Assembly: GCF_029227915.1 (NCBI RefSeq)
Contig: NC_079886.1
Coordinates: 9,054,001-9,114,000, forward strand
Length of the DNA: 60,000 bases
Direction: 5' to 3'
Origin: Hydractinia symbiolongicarpus
Taxonomy: Eukaryota; Cnidaria; Hydrozoa; Anthoathecata; Hydractiniidae
The notes under the pieces: generated by a model
Database searches by the model: none
Told to the model about the DNA's origin: nothing
Seen by the model: only the letters and a program-made list of their open reading frames with translations
Position numbers and translations under genes: made by a program
Part shown: piece after piece, positions 33,101-44,400 of the stretch
How positions within the stretch are numbered: the stretch's first letter is position 1
Layout of the letters: each line of letters starts with the position of its first letter

Positions 33101-36100
33101 ATAAATGTTTTCTAATAACTAAAAATATTAAGTCAATAAGGAAACTATTTAAAGAACAAAAAATTTGTTTTTTAAGTTAAGAGGGATCTGAGCAAAAGTT
33201 TCGTTTTAGAATTAAACAAGTTTAAAAAAACATTATATAACATTATATAAATGTTTTCTAATAACTAAAAATATTAAGTCAATAAGGAAACTATTTAAAG
33301 AACAAAAAATTTGTCATTACGAATGTAAACACTATGAGGCTAAACTAAAGAATCATGAAAGCGAAGTTGTTATATTGCCAAATGTTTAGTGTAATAAACC
33401 AGCTTAGTATGTTTGTTGATATTTTACTTTAGTTTAACTGTCTAACTGTGTTTTAATCTAGAAATGTGAGCTTTGCATAGCTGCGTGCGTAGCTGCGTTG
33501 CTGCTGCTATATTTGTTAGTTTATTTTTTTTAACTACATTGCTGCATTGCAGAGTTTTACAGTCTTAATTTTTTAATGGGGGTATTCTGCAGTTTAGCCA
33601 ATTGGTGAACAGTAAGCTTGTATAGTTAGAGAGTTTAATATGAAAAAATAGTAAGGTTCAGTAGTTAGTTAAAATCTATAGATGACTCTAGAGAACTTCA
33701 ATGCTAATTTTTGTTTGTTGTCATTTAAAAGAACTTGTAAGACACATGGCAAGGTTCATTTCTACATCATGCACATACACCTCATGCAGCAATTTTTTGA
33801 CTTTGTTGTTCAATTATAACAAATAAATATGCCAGGATAGCTAAGGGAGTCTATTTAGCTAACTATTTAGTGATGTCTGTCCACCCAGGTGGCTATATGT
33901 TACACTCGCCCAAAAATAAATCGTCGTTAAGGATTTACTTACTAAAAACCAATGCATTTTGTGTGAGACTTAAGGAAGTGTTTTTAGATACTGTTTTAAA
34001 CTGCGTGTTGGACAAGAATTGATAGAGATAGATGGATGTGCATATTTTACATGGCTAGCCTCACTATTATCGAGGGATATACCCTGTCTATTATTTCCAG
34101 GAGGGGCCATGGCTTAGATGGAGAGTCCTAGAGTAGTTAATGCTCGTTGAGCTACGACGCAGATCCAGTTAGGGCCCACGCTCTACTAGACAACTCCCGG
34201 CAACATCCAACGGCCCACACATGGAGCCATCTCTCCAATTTCCCTCACATGGCTTGGGTTAACCCGGGGCTATGGTAACATTCACTCACCCACGTTGAAT
34301 CGCCGTCAAGAGGAATCGAACCCCGGTCTCCCGCACGCACGGCTGTTTCGCTACGGTCAAACCGCGGACAAAATTAAAATGGCTTCCACAATTTTTTTTG
34401 AAATTTTGTATTTTTATCATTTTTTAAGTTTTTGAAACTTTTTTTGTATTGTTTTAATTTTACTGAAATAAAAAGTATTAAAACGACCTACTTTTCTTCT
34501 TTTTTAATATATAAATATGTTATACATGTGTGTTATGGATTTCGAGTTATTTCGTCGAATAAAACACACAAAATTAAAAAAAAACATTATTTTTGGCGAA
34601 AGTATACCATCTTTCCAACCTCGTGGCAACGCCGCGCTACTAGCTACGGACTTGAAAATTGGTATGGGGGGCCTGGAAACATGGTTCTATTGGCCGGTAC
34701 CGTGCACCGTTCGTCTCGCAAACTATAAACTACTTAAATTTTAAGTTAAAGTCTTCTTTAGGCGCTAAAAAAGAGGAGAAAAAGTTGCCAAAGTGGTGCA
34801 CGGCGATTTGATGTAGTGTGATCCCTTTTCTGTCTAATTAAATAATTATCTAAACTTCTAAGAGAGTCATAGCGATGCCATTTAATGTTTTGTTAGGTAT
34901 GGTTTTTCTCAAAAAAATTACGGCGGCGTGGTGTTTACCTTGGACTTGATTGCTCGACCCGGGAATCCTGGTTCGAAACCGGAATTTTTCGAAAATGTTG
35001 GAATAAGCGAGACAACGGTGTCTTTGCAATTTTTTAGCTAGCTAAAGTTTGGCAGAGCACGAGGTAAGGGACAAAACAGGAAACTACTTTATTTTGCAGG
35101 GATTTTATTATTATTTTTGTGCTATTAGAGCACCCTTAAGTTTAAGAAATTGTTTTACAGCTTGTAAAACTTTAAGCGTGGATAATTGTTATCTTTTTTA
35201 ATCTTGCTTCTCCTGTTTTATATTTTTCTGTAAAGAGTAGCTATTTTTTGGTCCTACAGTTTTGCATTTTGTAGCTAAGTAACTTAATACTTCTTTTTTT
35301 TTATTTAGTTAAGACTTTGGTGGGCTTTCTCAAGATGAAATTGTTAAAATCAAAGATGTTTTTAGCTACCTAGCTAGCTAATCTTGGCTTTAACACAAGA
35401 TTGGGTGCTATTTTATACAGTTTATAAAGAAACACAAAATGATTGCTTTGTATATATATAATAAATAAAATATTTATGCACAACTTGAGGTATTTTCTTC
35501 TAGCATGATAAACTAAAATGTTGAAACCGTCGACTCTGAATGATGTTTTATTTAATATATAGATGTCACATATTTGGCCCGAAAAACCTTAGGACCAAAA
35601 GTGACCCTTTGGACAATTTCGGACAGTTTAATATTTCATCTACATCATCTTTAATGGCCTCAGAATCCAAAGTAATGTTTTTTATTTAGTTAATAAACAA
35701 ACTTTAAGCATACATTAAGGCTCCATAGGCTGTTTTTCACATATTTCACACATTTGGCCCAAAAATAACCCTTTGGACAATTTCGGACAGACTAATATTT
35801 CATCTACATCATCCTTAATGGTCTTAAAATCCAAAGCAATGTTTTTTATTCAGTTAATAAATAAACTTTAAGCATATATTAAGGCTCTTAAGGCCGTTTT
35901 TCACATAGTTCTCACATTTGGCCCAAATATAACCCTTTGGACAATTTCGGACAGTAATAAAATTAAGTAATTTTCATTCCAGATATTTAACCTAACCTGT
36001 GGACCATAAAAAACATGTTTTTTTAACTTTATTCCAGAAATTTTGTGGAAGACATTTATCTAAATGATAATTTTTAAGTCATTTTTAGACATTTTGGCCT

Positions 36101-36473
36101 AAATTTACCAATTTCGGACAGGTGTCCAAAAAAAAATTTCTTTTAATAATATGGACAATTTATCTAAGATTATTATTCTTTTTACAGAATATAAAAATCT
36201 TATTTTGTTCTTGAGATATCCTATTTTAACTGAGAGGGTAAATCGAATTATTTTTTCGTAGCATTTTTGTCCGCTCCGAAACAGCTGTGCACGAGAGCTT
36301 GGCAGAGCAACAAAAAAAACTGCCATTCCCACTCCACAACCTTTTATATATAGAGTACGCTATTTGGGAACTAAAAGAAAGAGGAATTTAGATTTTTTCC
36401 CTTCTTAAAACGAAGTAAAATAAAACATTACCTTCAGCTTGAAAATAGTTTCTACATCCAACTCTTCCGCCAT
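27124..36473 (-). CDS. SARNP: SARNP (CIP29/Tho1), SAP-domain mRNA-export protein
   Basis: Eight exons join in phase: 36473-36432, 31530-31422, 31094-30961, 30160-30030, 29763-29700, 28470-28402, 27359-27240 and 27165-27124, giving 236 aa (human 210). The N-terminus MAEELDVETIFKLK joined to VDGLKQELGQRGLLKTGSKA forms the SAP domain (about residues 5-45), which binds nucleic acid. An acidic Asp/Glu-rich stretch and a Thr/Pro/Asn-rich linker follow. The C-terminal half carries spaced motifs RAERFG, RQERF, RQERFG and RAKKFG, the repeats that in human SARNP and yeast Tho1 contact the helicase DDX39B/UAP56 in the TREX complex. The start has the common context AAAATGGCGG. Intron 1 is about 4.9 kb and contains most of the repeats between 31.6 and 36.4 kb. 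Short open frames near 28.1 kb are not part of it. Confidence 0.93.
27503..27698. mobile_element. MITE with AGGGGCAAAAA ends, SARNP intron
   Basis: The left end AAGGGGCAAAAAGTTTCGCG is matched by an inverted right end CGAAAGTTTTTGCCCCT. The interior has several TTTCGCG motifs. No coding capacity. The target duplication is ambiguous. Confidence 0.65.
30209..30566. mobile_element. 358-bp MITE with TTAA flanks, SARNP intron
   Basis: Ends TTGGAGAAACTTTCACGAG and the inverted GCGAAAGTTCCTCCAA are flanked by TTAA on both sides (30205-30208 and 30567-30570), the duplication used by piggyBac and Kolobok elements. The interior is built from many AACTTTCGCGAA repeats, which are self-complementary. There is no transposase. 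Confidence 0.7.
32868..33582. mobile_element. Non-autonomous inverted-repeat element in SARNP intron 1
   Basis: The left end (CCATAAAAAAATTAAAACT, then CAGCAATACAGCAATGTAG) is matched by an inverted right end (CTACATTGCTGCATTGCAG, then AGTCTTAATTTTTTAATGG). Just inside, repeats of the CAGCTACGCAGC type (about 32939-32998) are mirrored by TAGCTGCGTGCGTAGCTGCG (about 33477-33506). The middle holds a 146-bp tandem duplication. No coding sequence. The ends are approximate. Confidence 0.55.
33031..33314. repeat. Tandem duplication, 146-bp unit
   Basis: Two copies starting TTAAGAGGGATCTGAGCAAA, at 33031 and 33177, differ at only a few positions, so the duplication is young. It lies inside the inverted-repeat element at 32868-33582. 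Confidence 0.93.
34022..34368 (-). mobile_element. tRNA-derived SINE, family A, copy 1
   Basis: On the minus strand it has a tRNA-like head with a B-box GGTTCGATTCC, a conserved body and the end CATGTAAAATATGCACATC followed by a short degenerate ATCT tail. Two other near-full copies in this window are at 41605-41934 and 59165-59521. It sits in SARNP intron 1 in the sense direction of that gene. It is a retroposed element, not a tRNA gene. Confidence 0.85.
34919..34985 (+). repeat. Possible tRNA-like head of a further SINE
   Basis: GGCGGCGTGGTGTTTACC may be an A-box and CTGGTTCGAAACC a B-box, at the right distance for RNA polymerase III. A full cloverleaf is not evident and the body does not match the other SINEs. 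This is a weak call. Confidence 0.3.
35566..36121. repeat. Tandem repeat, units of 164-180 bp
   Basis: Three partly diverged units begin with CATATTTGGCCC or CACATTTGGCCC (35566, 35746, 35911) and each contains CCCTTTGGACAATTTCGGAC. A fourth fragment ends near 36121. The array lies in SARNP intron 1, close to exon 1. Confidence 0.88.
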
Positions 36474-38465
36474 TTTGATTTTGAAACGAATGGTCTCGAT
36501 CATTTCTCGGATTGGTAAAAATAAGAATCGGATTTTGACGGGAAAATTAAAATTGCTCTGTCCAGTCTCTTTTTATAACGGGACGGCGAGATCCAACTCT
36601 AGAAAAGGTGGCAGGAATTACAGTGCTGGTCTCTCGGAAAGGAAGTCGAGAATTGCATTTTCGGCAAAAGTAGCGAGTTGGTTGCCTCTCTTGCTCCCTC
36701 TCATAGGTACGGCGTACTTAACAGTCGTGCGTTTGTACATCCTCGCACAAACTGCGTAGTAGAATGGATTTACACCTAAATTTGATCCATACAAATTCAA
36801 ATTGACTTTTAAAGTTGACGTCATATAATCTTATATTTAGGACTTCTTTGCCTTTCACGCAATTTGTTGATAACCTCGCATTAATCCTCTGCAAAATAAA
36901 ATCAGATAAACTGTAAATGATCAATTAAGTCTCCCTCCCGAAAAAGCCCCCTCCCTAAAAAACCATTTTGGCAAATAAGCAACCACTCCCGAATATTCCT
37001 CATTCAAATTCACCAGTAATTTCAATATAGTTGATGGGGATTGAGAAAATGCTACTATAAACAATTGATTGAATGGTATTTATTTCGAAGGTTGAGGTAT
37101 TAATAACACTGGTGGTTATATGACATCCAATTCAAATGAAGTGTTTTCTTTTTTTTCGTGCAACTTGTCCAACAATATATTTCCGAATATCTTGCTCCAT
37201 GTAAAAACAACATACTTTGCTGGAATAATAAAAAGATCATTGTTTTAAAGAGCATCAGCCCAGCCAGGCTGGTTCAATGAGCAACTGGTAAACGAGACGG
37301 AAGACAACCCATTTATCCCAGATGCCGAGGAAATGATTGATAGTAGAAGGTGATAGTGATATTGAGATTGATTAGTGTTTGTTTCATAACTTTTAGAAAA
37401 ACATATTGTGTTTATTGAAATCGTTGTTTTTATTTTTTTACACACTAATTTTTTTCCTGTTACAACACAAACAGTGCAAGTCTGCAACAAATGGAGAACT
37501 AACTATAAACTAATTGCCTAACAGAGCAAAAAAATCAGGCTTATCGCAGATATCCACCGTAGACTTTACTGCCGAAATAGCTGGTTTATTTATGATTGAT
37601 ATGGGCGAAACTCATTTATTACCGCGCTAAATAACATGTAAAATCATAGACTGGTACATAGGTATAGTATCATTTTTCATATTTAACGTTAAATACAAAA
37701 CAAAAAGTGAACAGCCGTCATATTCACCACATTTTAAATACGTTTTAAAGTCATTAATATACACCATAAAATAGAAGGAACTTATTCCAAAATTAAAAAA
37801 GAGAAAGAAAACTTGTATCTTGCACGCTACACTGAATACCGTCTAAATAAATTGGAACTCAGCAATTCATTTATTTCTCTGTAAATAAAAGAGAAAAAGA
37901 GATAGTTACTAATTCATAGAAGCAGCCAAATTTCACTCAATCAAATCTCACTCAGGCATATCACATCCTAGTGTTTCCTACGCATGTAATATATTTTAAA
38001 ATTAAAAGAATACTTTTTATGAAATTTAAAAATAATCTACTTTGGAGGAGGTAAAAATTTCGAAATTCAGAAAGAATAGTTTTATAGAAAATGCAAATAT
38101 AAAGGGAAGTTACATACTTATTTTGAATTTTCATATTTTCAACGCTTTCAAGGGTTGTCTCTGAAGGGTTTTTAAGATTACTTGTCTGATTTTAAAGCTT
38201 CTAAAGATTTTACGGATCAGCAGAAAATTGGTGATAAGTGGGGAAGCAGGGAAGGGGAGAGCGTTATCTTAGAGTAACATTAAAAGAGGTGGATAAGGTA
38301 CAGTAAAGTATAAGAAGTGGCGCAGACCATATTATTGATTCAAAAATATTAAATTGACCTCAAATAAGCCTACTTCGTTCCCAGATCTCTCTCGTAGAAT
38401 GAAAACATACATAGTAAATATATTATGTGACATTAAAGTATAGAATTTATAAACTAGTTATATTA
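36474..38465. other. Spacer between SARNP and ZYG11, no gene recognised
   Basis: The side nearest 36474 must hold the SARNP promoter and the side nearest 38465 the ZYG11 3' untranslated region. Short open frames (for example 36439-36759) have no family resemblance. Confidence 0.5.
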
Positions 38466-41400
38466 TCACGACGTGCGATCTAATTTGGGCCATTTTTCAA
38501 CATCTTTAAATATTTGTTCACATAACAGACGCACATCATCTGTTGAAGTTTGTCTGATTCTCTCAAGCAATATTAAACAATCGTCGCCCATCAAATCTTT
38601 ATAATGCTTAGCTGTAACAAAAAAAAATCATTAAATTTAAAGGAAATGCAAAGCATAAAAAAATACCAAATACAACAGCATTTTTTTCCAACCGCGAAAA
38701 CTAAATGTGGAGTTTTGCCATTCGCGAATTTAAATTCGGTATTTACAGTAGATTCCCGGTAACTTCAACACCGGTTAACTCGAACTTTTATTAGCTCAAA
38801 CTGTTTTCTACGGTCCCTTGGACATTTCTTAATTCTTCCTTATAAAAACTACTCGTTAACTCCTCCAATCAAGTGTTAAACAAGAACAAGAAGCCCTGGG
38901 GGCTCTAAGAATTTCCGCGCGCTACCACAATATTTGATGAAAACCTGCTAATTCGTTGTGTTATTGTGCCAAACATTCGAAGGGGTTTGGTGCATGAACC
39001 TCTGAAGATAAAGCACACCAGTGACATTATATTGCAACAAACGCAAACAAAACGAATCGTGTCATAATAAACTCACATTTTAAAAGAAATTGCTAACAAA
39101 AAATACAGCCTATCATTCATGGTTAAAAGTCTTGCGATTGAAACGTTTATGGTCTTAAACGGCATTAGTTGACAAAAAATCAAAATTTTGATGTGACCAT
39201 CATTTTCAACATACTTTTTTTATTAACTGTGTCAATTTTTGTCGAAAATAAAGCAGTTTTAATTTTTGGATAAATTTTGACCTGAAATGACATTTAGGTG
39301 ACAAAAAATCAAACTTTTGTACCATCATCATTTTCAGCATACTTTATTTGTTAACTGTGCCAGATTTAGCCGAAAATGAAGTGGTTTTAATTTTTGGACC
39401 AATTTTGGCCTAAAATGACATTTAGGTAACAAGAAATCAAAAATTTTGATGTCACCATCATATTCAGCATTCTTTATTTGTTTACTGTGCCAAATTTTGT
39501 TAAAAATAAAGTAGTTTTAATTTTTGGACCAATTTTGGCCTGAAATGACATTTAGGTAAGAAGAAATCAAAATTTTGATGTCACCATCATGTTCAGCATA
39601 CTTTATTTGTTAACTGTTCCAAATTTTGTTAAAAATAAAGTAGTTCTAATTTTTGGACCAATTTTGGCCTAAAATGACATTTAGGTGACAAAAATCAAAA
39701 TTACTATGTCACCATTATGTTCAGCATACTTCTTTTGTTAACTGTGCCAAATTTTGTCGAAAACAAATACCAATTTTGGCCTGAAACGTCATGTAGATGA
39801 CTTTCCAGTACTTTGGGAGCTTGGGTACGAAGTTTAAATCTGTGACGAACCAACGTGAAATCCCAGGGTCGATTTTTTCTCAAAAAATGCTCCGAAAGAA
39901 AAAAACGACGGTTTTAAAGAATTTCCTACGCCTTCGGGCGCGGAAATTCAACTATCCACAATTTTAAGTCAAACCGAAATACAAAATTTCATTCTGTGAA
40001 AACTATTGGAAGTTGCAAATTTCAAAGGTTCAATTCCACAGGTTAGTGAGGAAATTATTGGACTAAAAGTCACAAATGGTTTTGTTTTAATAAAAACCAG
40101 ATATAAAAACGGCTAATTCGAGCTTTCAAAAGACCGAAATATTTTGTTTGAAATACTGACTGTTCAAAAAAGTAGGATTCAAATTGGCGGAGTTGTATTG
40201 CAAAAGAAACACAACAAAATACTACCAAAATTACCAAAGGTTAAACTACCTACCACAAGAGCAGACATGATGGATCGCCCATATAGCCCATTTTTGGATT
40301 TGAGGTTTGCCTTCGCATTGCAGAAGTCCAAAAAAAGGTTTAAATGATCTAAGCAATAACAACAAAATCGTATTACAGCAACTTTAGAGCACAATAACTT
40401 CCTGTAAACAACATAGCATATACCAGTCACAAGTATGTTTAGGGTTTGTACAGAGATATTGCTTTCGATTTTCTTCTAATATTCTTACTCTTCTGACAAA
40501 ATTTCTTTAAACTTTCTTTAAACATTTAAAAGCTTAAATATACACTTAGAAACACAAAAACAACAAAATCTGCATTTTAACAATGATTTTCTCCTTATAA
40601 ACTTTTGCACGTAAACATAAGAATTGAAAAATGTTTAAAGTTTTTATTAACAAGTCACGGAGCATGAAATAAAATTCCGGTTTGATTGTCATGCAACTTG
40701 AGTTAATTTTGAGTTAATACAACTTTTGTTACTTAAAACAAGTTCGGATGTAAAGCAAAACATAAAAATAGGGCCTTAGAAAAGTCACTTATCCTCCTAG
40801 CTGTTACATCGAAAGTCATTGAGAGTTATGAAAATCTTTTTTCTATGTCATGGTATACATTCAAATATAGTTCCGTGAACTAGTTGATGTGGCTCCACAA
40901 AAAGCCTAACAAAATCAGAAGTATTTGAGTAAGGCAGTGAAGAACTGTTAAAATGTAAAATCGCAAGGATCAAACAAATAAAAAAGAGTGAACATTTAGC
41001 AGAATTTTTCCAGAAAAGAACCAATTTATATATTTTGATGTCGATCCCTTCTGATATGTCCTGAAAATAAAAATAAGCATTCTTCCCAGAAACACTGAGT
41101 GACCATTTCCCTAGATTTTTTCTCAGCTCCCAACTTAGTACAACTCCTGCCCTATAAGCAGTGTATTGTAAAGAGGAAATTTCGTTTGAGTCAAAACAAT
41201 CAATGTTACCTGTAAGTGACAATTTCAGTTTTCAAATCACCCCATCGTTCTATAGCTGTTCCCTAGGATGAAAAAAATAAATAATATATAATGTCAACTC
41301 AAAATAATAAAGAAGAAAGAAAACAACAATTATTATTCCATACCAATTCTTCAAGTATGGCTTTTTTCTCGGATGGTAACAGGACCGTTCTAACTTCGTC

Positions 41401-44400
41401 CCAACGTAACGCCAAGTTGGCAATGATACCACAGGCGAAATAACTAACTTGTACTTGCCCGTTGGAAATCAGAATCCTTAATACACGAAAAAAATTCTCA
41501 TTAGAAAATAGGAAGAAAAATCATGTTTTATCAAGGTGGGACGACAGATTCACAATTACTCTCATCTGTTGATACAACTTGATACCTGTACCAAATGTAT
41601 TGTAGCGCCGTAGCTTAGTGGTTAAATCACTCGCACTTTTTGCAGACCAGGGTTCGATTTCCTCTGGCCGCGATTCAAATCAGGTGAGTGGATGTTACCA
41701 TACCCTCGGGTTAACCCAAGCAACATGAGGGAAATTTGGTAGATACACTGTGTGGACTGGTGAATGTTGCAAGGAGTTGTCTGGTAGAGCGCGGACATTT
41801 ATTGGGTCTGTGTAGCTCAAAATGAGCTTTAAATACTCTAGGACTCCCCTACTGGAAAAAATAGACATGGTATATCCCTCAATATTTGTGAGGCTAGCCA
41901 TGTAAAATATGCACATCTATCTATCTGTCTATCTAACCTCACGTGTTTCATTAAATCCCTATCAAGAAGCATCACATCGTGCAGGAAATCCACTTCAGCA
42001 ATGTTGTTCTAAACAAAAACAAAAAAAAGTAAATAACAAACGTAGATGTTTAATAAATAGAACACAGCTTAGAAAATAACGAATCAAAGTACTGACCAAC
42101 AACCCTAGTACTTTTGTCTCAATATGCATGTCCCCTTGGAAGGTCTAAAAAAAATTCTCCCTATTATTATTTTTCCGAATAATCGTTACGTAACACACAC
42201 TGTGTTCAATGTTGTTGTTTAATCATACCTGTAAAAGTCTCAAATATTTGTTTATCCCGTCCAAATCCACGAACAGTTTACAGGCTAGTGGCGATTCATC
42301 TGAAAATAATAAAAATTTAGTAAACCACAAACAAAACGACAACCGTATTTTAACAGAGAAATTATTTTAAGATCCAAGTTTCCCCCTTATTCCCAGTATG
42401 TAGCATTCACTGACTTTTCGCTAGCATTCAGAAGCTTGAGTTCCAGAATAACGCGGATACACACCAGCATAGTGTTTTGAAAAATCACTAGTAATACCAA
42501 TCAAAACTGACAATTCCAAATTTTACGATATAAACACAAACGTTTACTGACGAGGACAATTTTTTTTCTCAGATTGCTAACAAAGTAATGTATAAAGTGG
42601 AAATACATCCCACAGCTACTTCTGAAAACACATGCAAGAGATCATAAAGGTACAGTTAAGAAAGTCTACACGACGTAGTCACAAGAAACCTTGTTTCCAC
42701 ATAAATACACACCTGTTAAATTCCACAAAGCACTGAGATCAAACTTCAGTGTGCCATCAATCTAATGTGTAAAACACAATACACATTCGACATCGCATGA
42801 TAAAAAATTCGATCGTGTGAACAAGTTACTTAGTTAGAATTCACATACTTTAAATACTAATATAAGCCCTGGTAGCGTATTTGAAACCTGCTAAAACAAG
42901 GACAACATGGACTGGCTAATCAGCTGGACGTTAAGTGTAACGCTTTTATTTTACACCCTTCCTCCACTCTAGAAATGCATTTTATGGGTTATTATATTAG
43001 CTTGCTTTACAACTTCGAATATTATATGAGAAAACTGCTCAATCAAAAACTGCATCAGTAAATCGTTGCGGTACTATTCTACATCTTCTAATTCTCAAAA
43101 TATTTTTCATTATAAATCCAAACCATACATCTTTTCAGAGTTTAAAAAACAAAGAACACTCTACCATGTTTCTGGTCAGTCTTGTTTCAACAATATCCAA
43201 GAGAAGCTGAAAAAGTAAAAATACATCATGTCACAATACGTACTAGCAATGTGAAATTCAATAGTTTGATATAAATATATCTCTATAAAAACACTGGAAG
43301 AGTCGTCAAAAAACAACTACTAGCAGCTAGTCAGTTATACTTTACTTCTCATGTCAAATTTTTCTATAAACATCAAGCTAAAACACGTACTAGCAATGTG
43401 AAATTTAATGGTTTGATAGCTTGGTATAAACATATCTGTATAAAAACACCTGACGAGTCATCAAAAACAACTACTAGCAGCTAGTCAGTTATACTTTACT
43501 TCACATGTCAAATCTATAAACGTCAAGCCACAACACGTACTAGCAATGTGAAATTCGATAGATTGATAGCTTGTTATAAATATATCTCTATAAAAACACT
43601 GAAAGAGTCATAAAAAACAACTGCTAGGAGCTAGTCAATTATACTTTACTTCTCATGTCAAACTTCTCTATAAACATTATGTCAAGGTCGTAGGTCTCCA
43701 GTCTCATAACGATACTAAGAACTTAAGAACTCTACTTTACTTAGATGAAGGGTCAATTTAAGTTAAAATTTAAAAATGGACACCATGTAAATAAAATAAT
43801 AAAAAACAGTTTAGCTAGCCTGAAATGCCGTTCCTGAACAACTATTAGGATATGAACCCTGATTTTTGCACAGGTAATACAGATATTAGCTGTGCAAAAA
43901 TCATGGTGCATATTGTTTCAAATAAAAAATCCAATTAACCTTTAAAACAAACGGATTTTGCTTTTGGCGTTTATGTTTTGTACTTTCAAATAAAAATGCA
44001 TGCTGTTCCAAAAAAGGGTTGGGGTTCTTACTTCTTTTGCTTTTTTTTCACTTTTACAGTCTCAAATATTTCTTCTTTACTGCACGTTAAGTAAATACTA
44101 CAATGCAATTAAATACTAAAGAACGAGATATAAAATGTTAAAGAAAAAACTCTATAGTAATAGCTGTCGTCTATTTGTCTCTGCGCGAAATGCTACCGCA
44201 GTAGCGAGACACAAGAAATTCGGTATATAAAAGGTCATGCTAAATCACGTACGAAATTTTGCAAGCCACAAATCACAATGCGATATAGTTTTATCGATTT
44301 TGCTGTCGACGGGCTAACAACTAATCCATATATAAAGCTCATGACAACATAGGACACAGTTCTCATTCTACTAGTATATTTAACTTCTATATTTTATCAA

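Noticed and set aside
39161-39800. Regularly spaced repeats considered as a CRISPR-like array
   Set aside because: Units are contiguous and similar over their whole length, without unique spacers, in the intron of an animal gene.
40848-41222. 124-residue minus-strand frame, at first taken as the next ZYG11 exon
   Set aside because: It ends in a stop and lacks the conserved Trp-rich armadillo block. The exon at 40348-40254 carries that block (WAIWAIHHVCS) and fits in phase on both sides.
43238-43680. Repeated TCACATTGCTAGTACGT motif considered as a regulatory site cluster
   Set aside because: The recurrence is explained by three whole copies of a 148-bp tandem unit.
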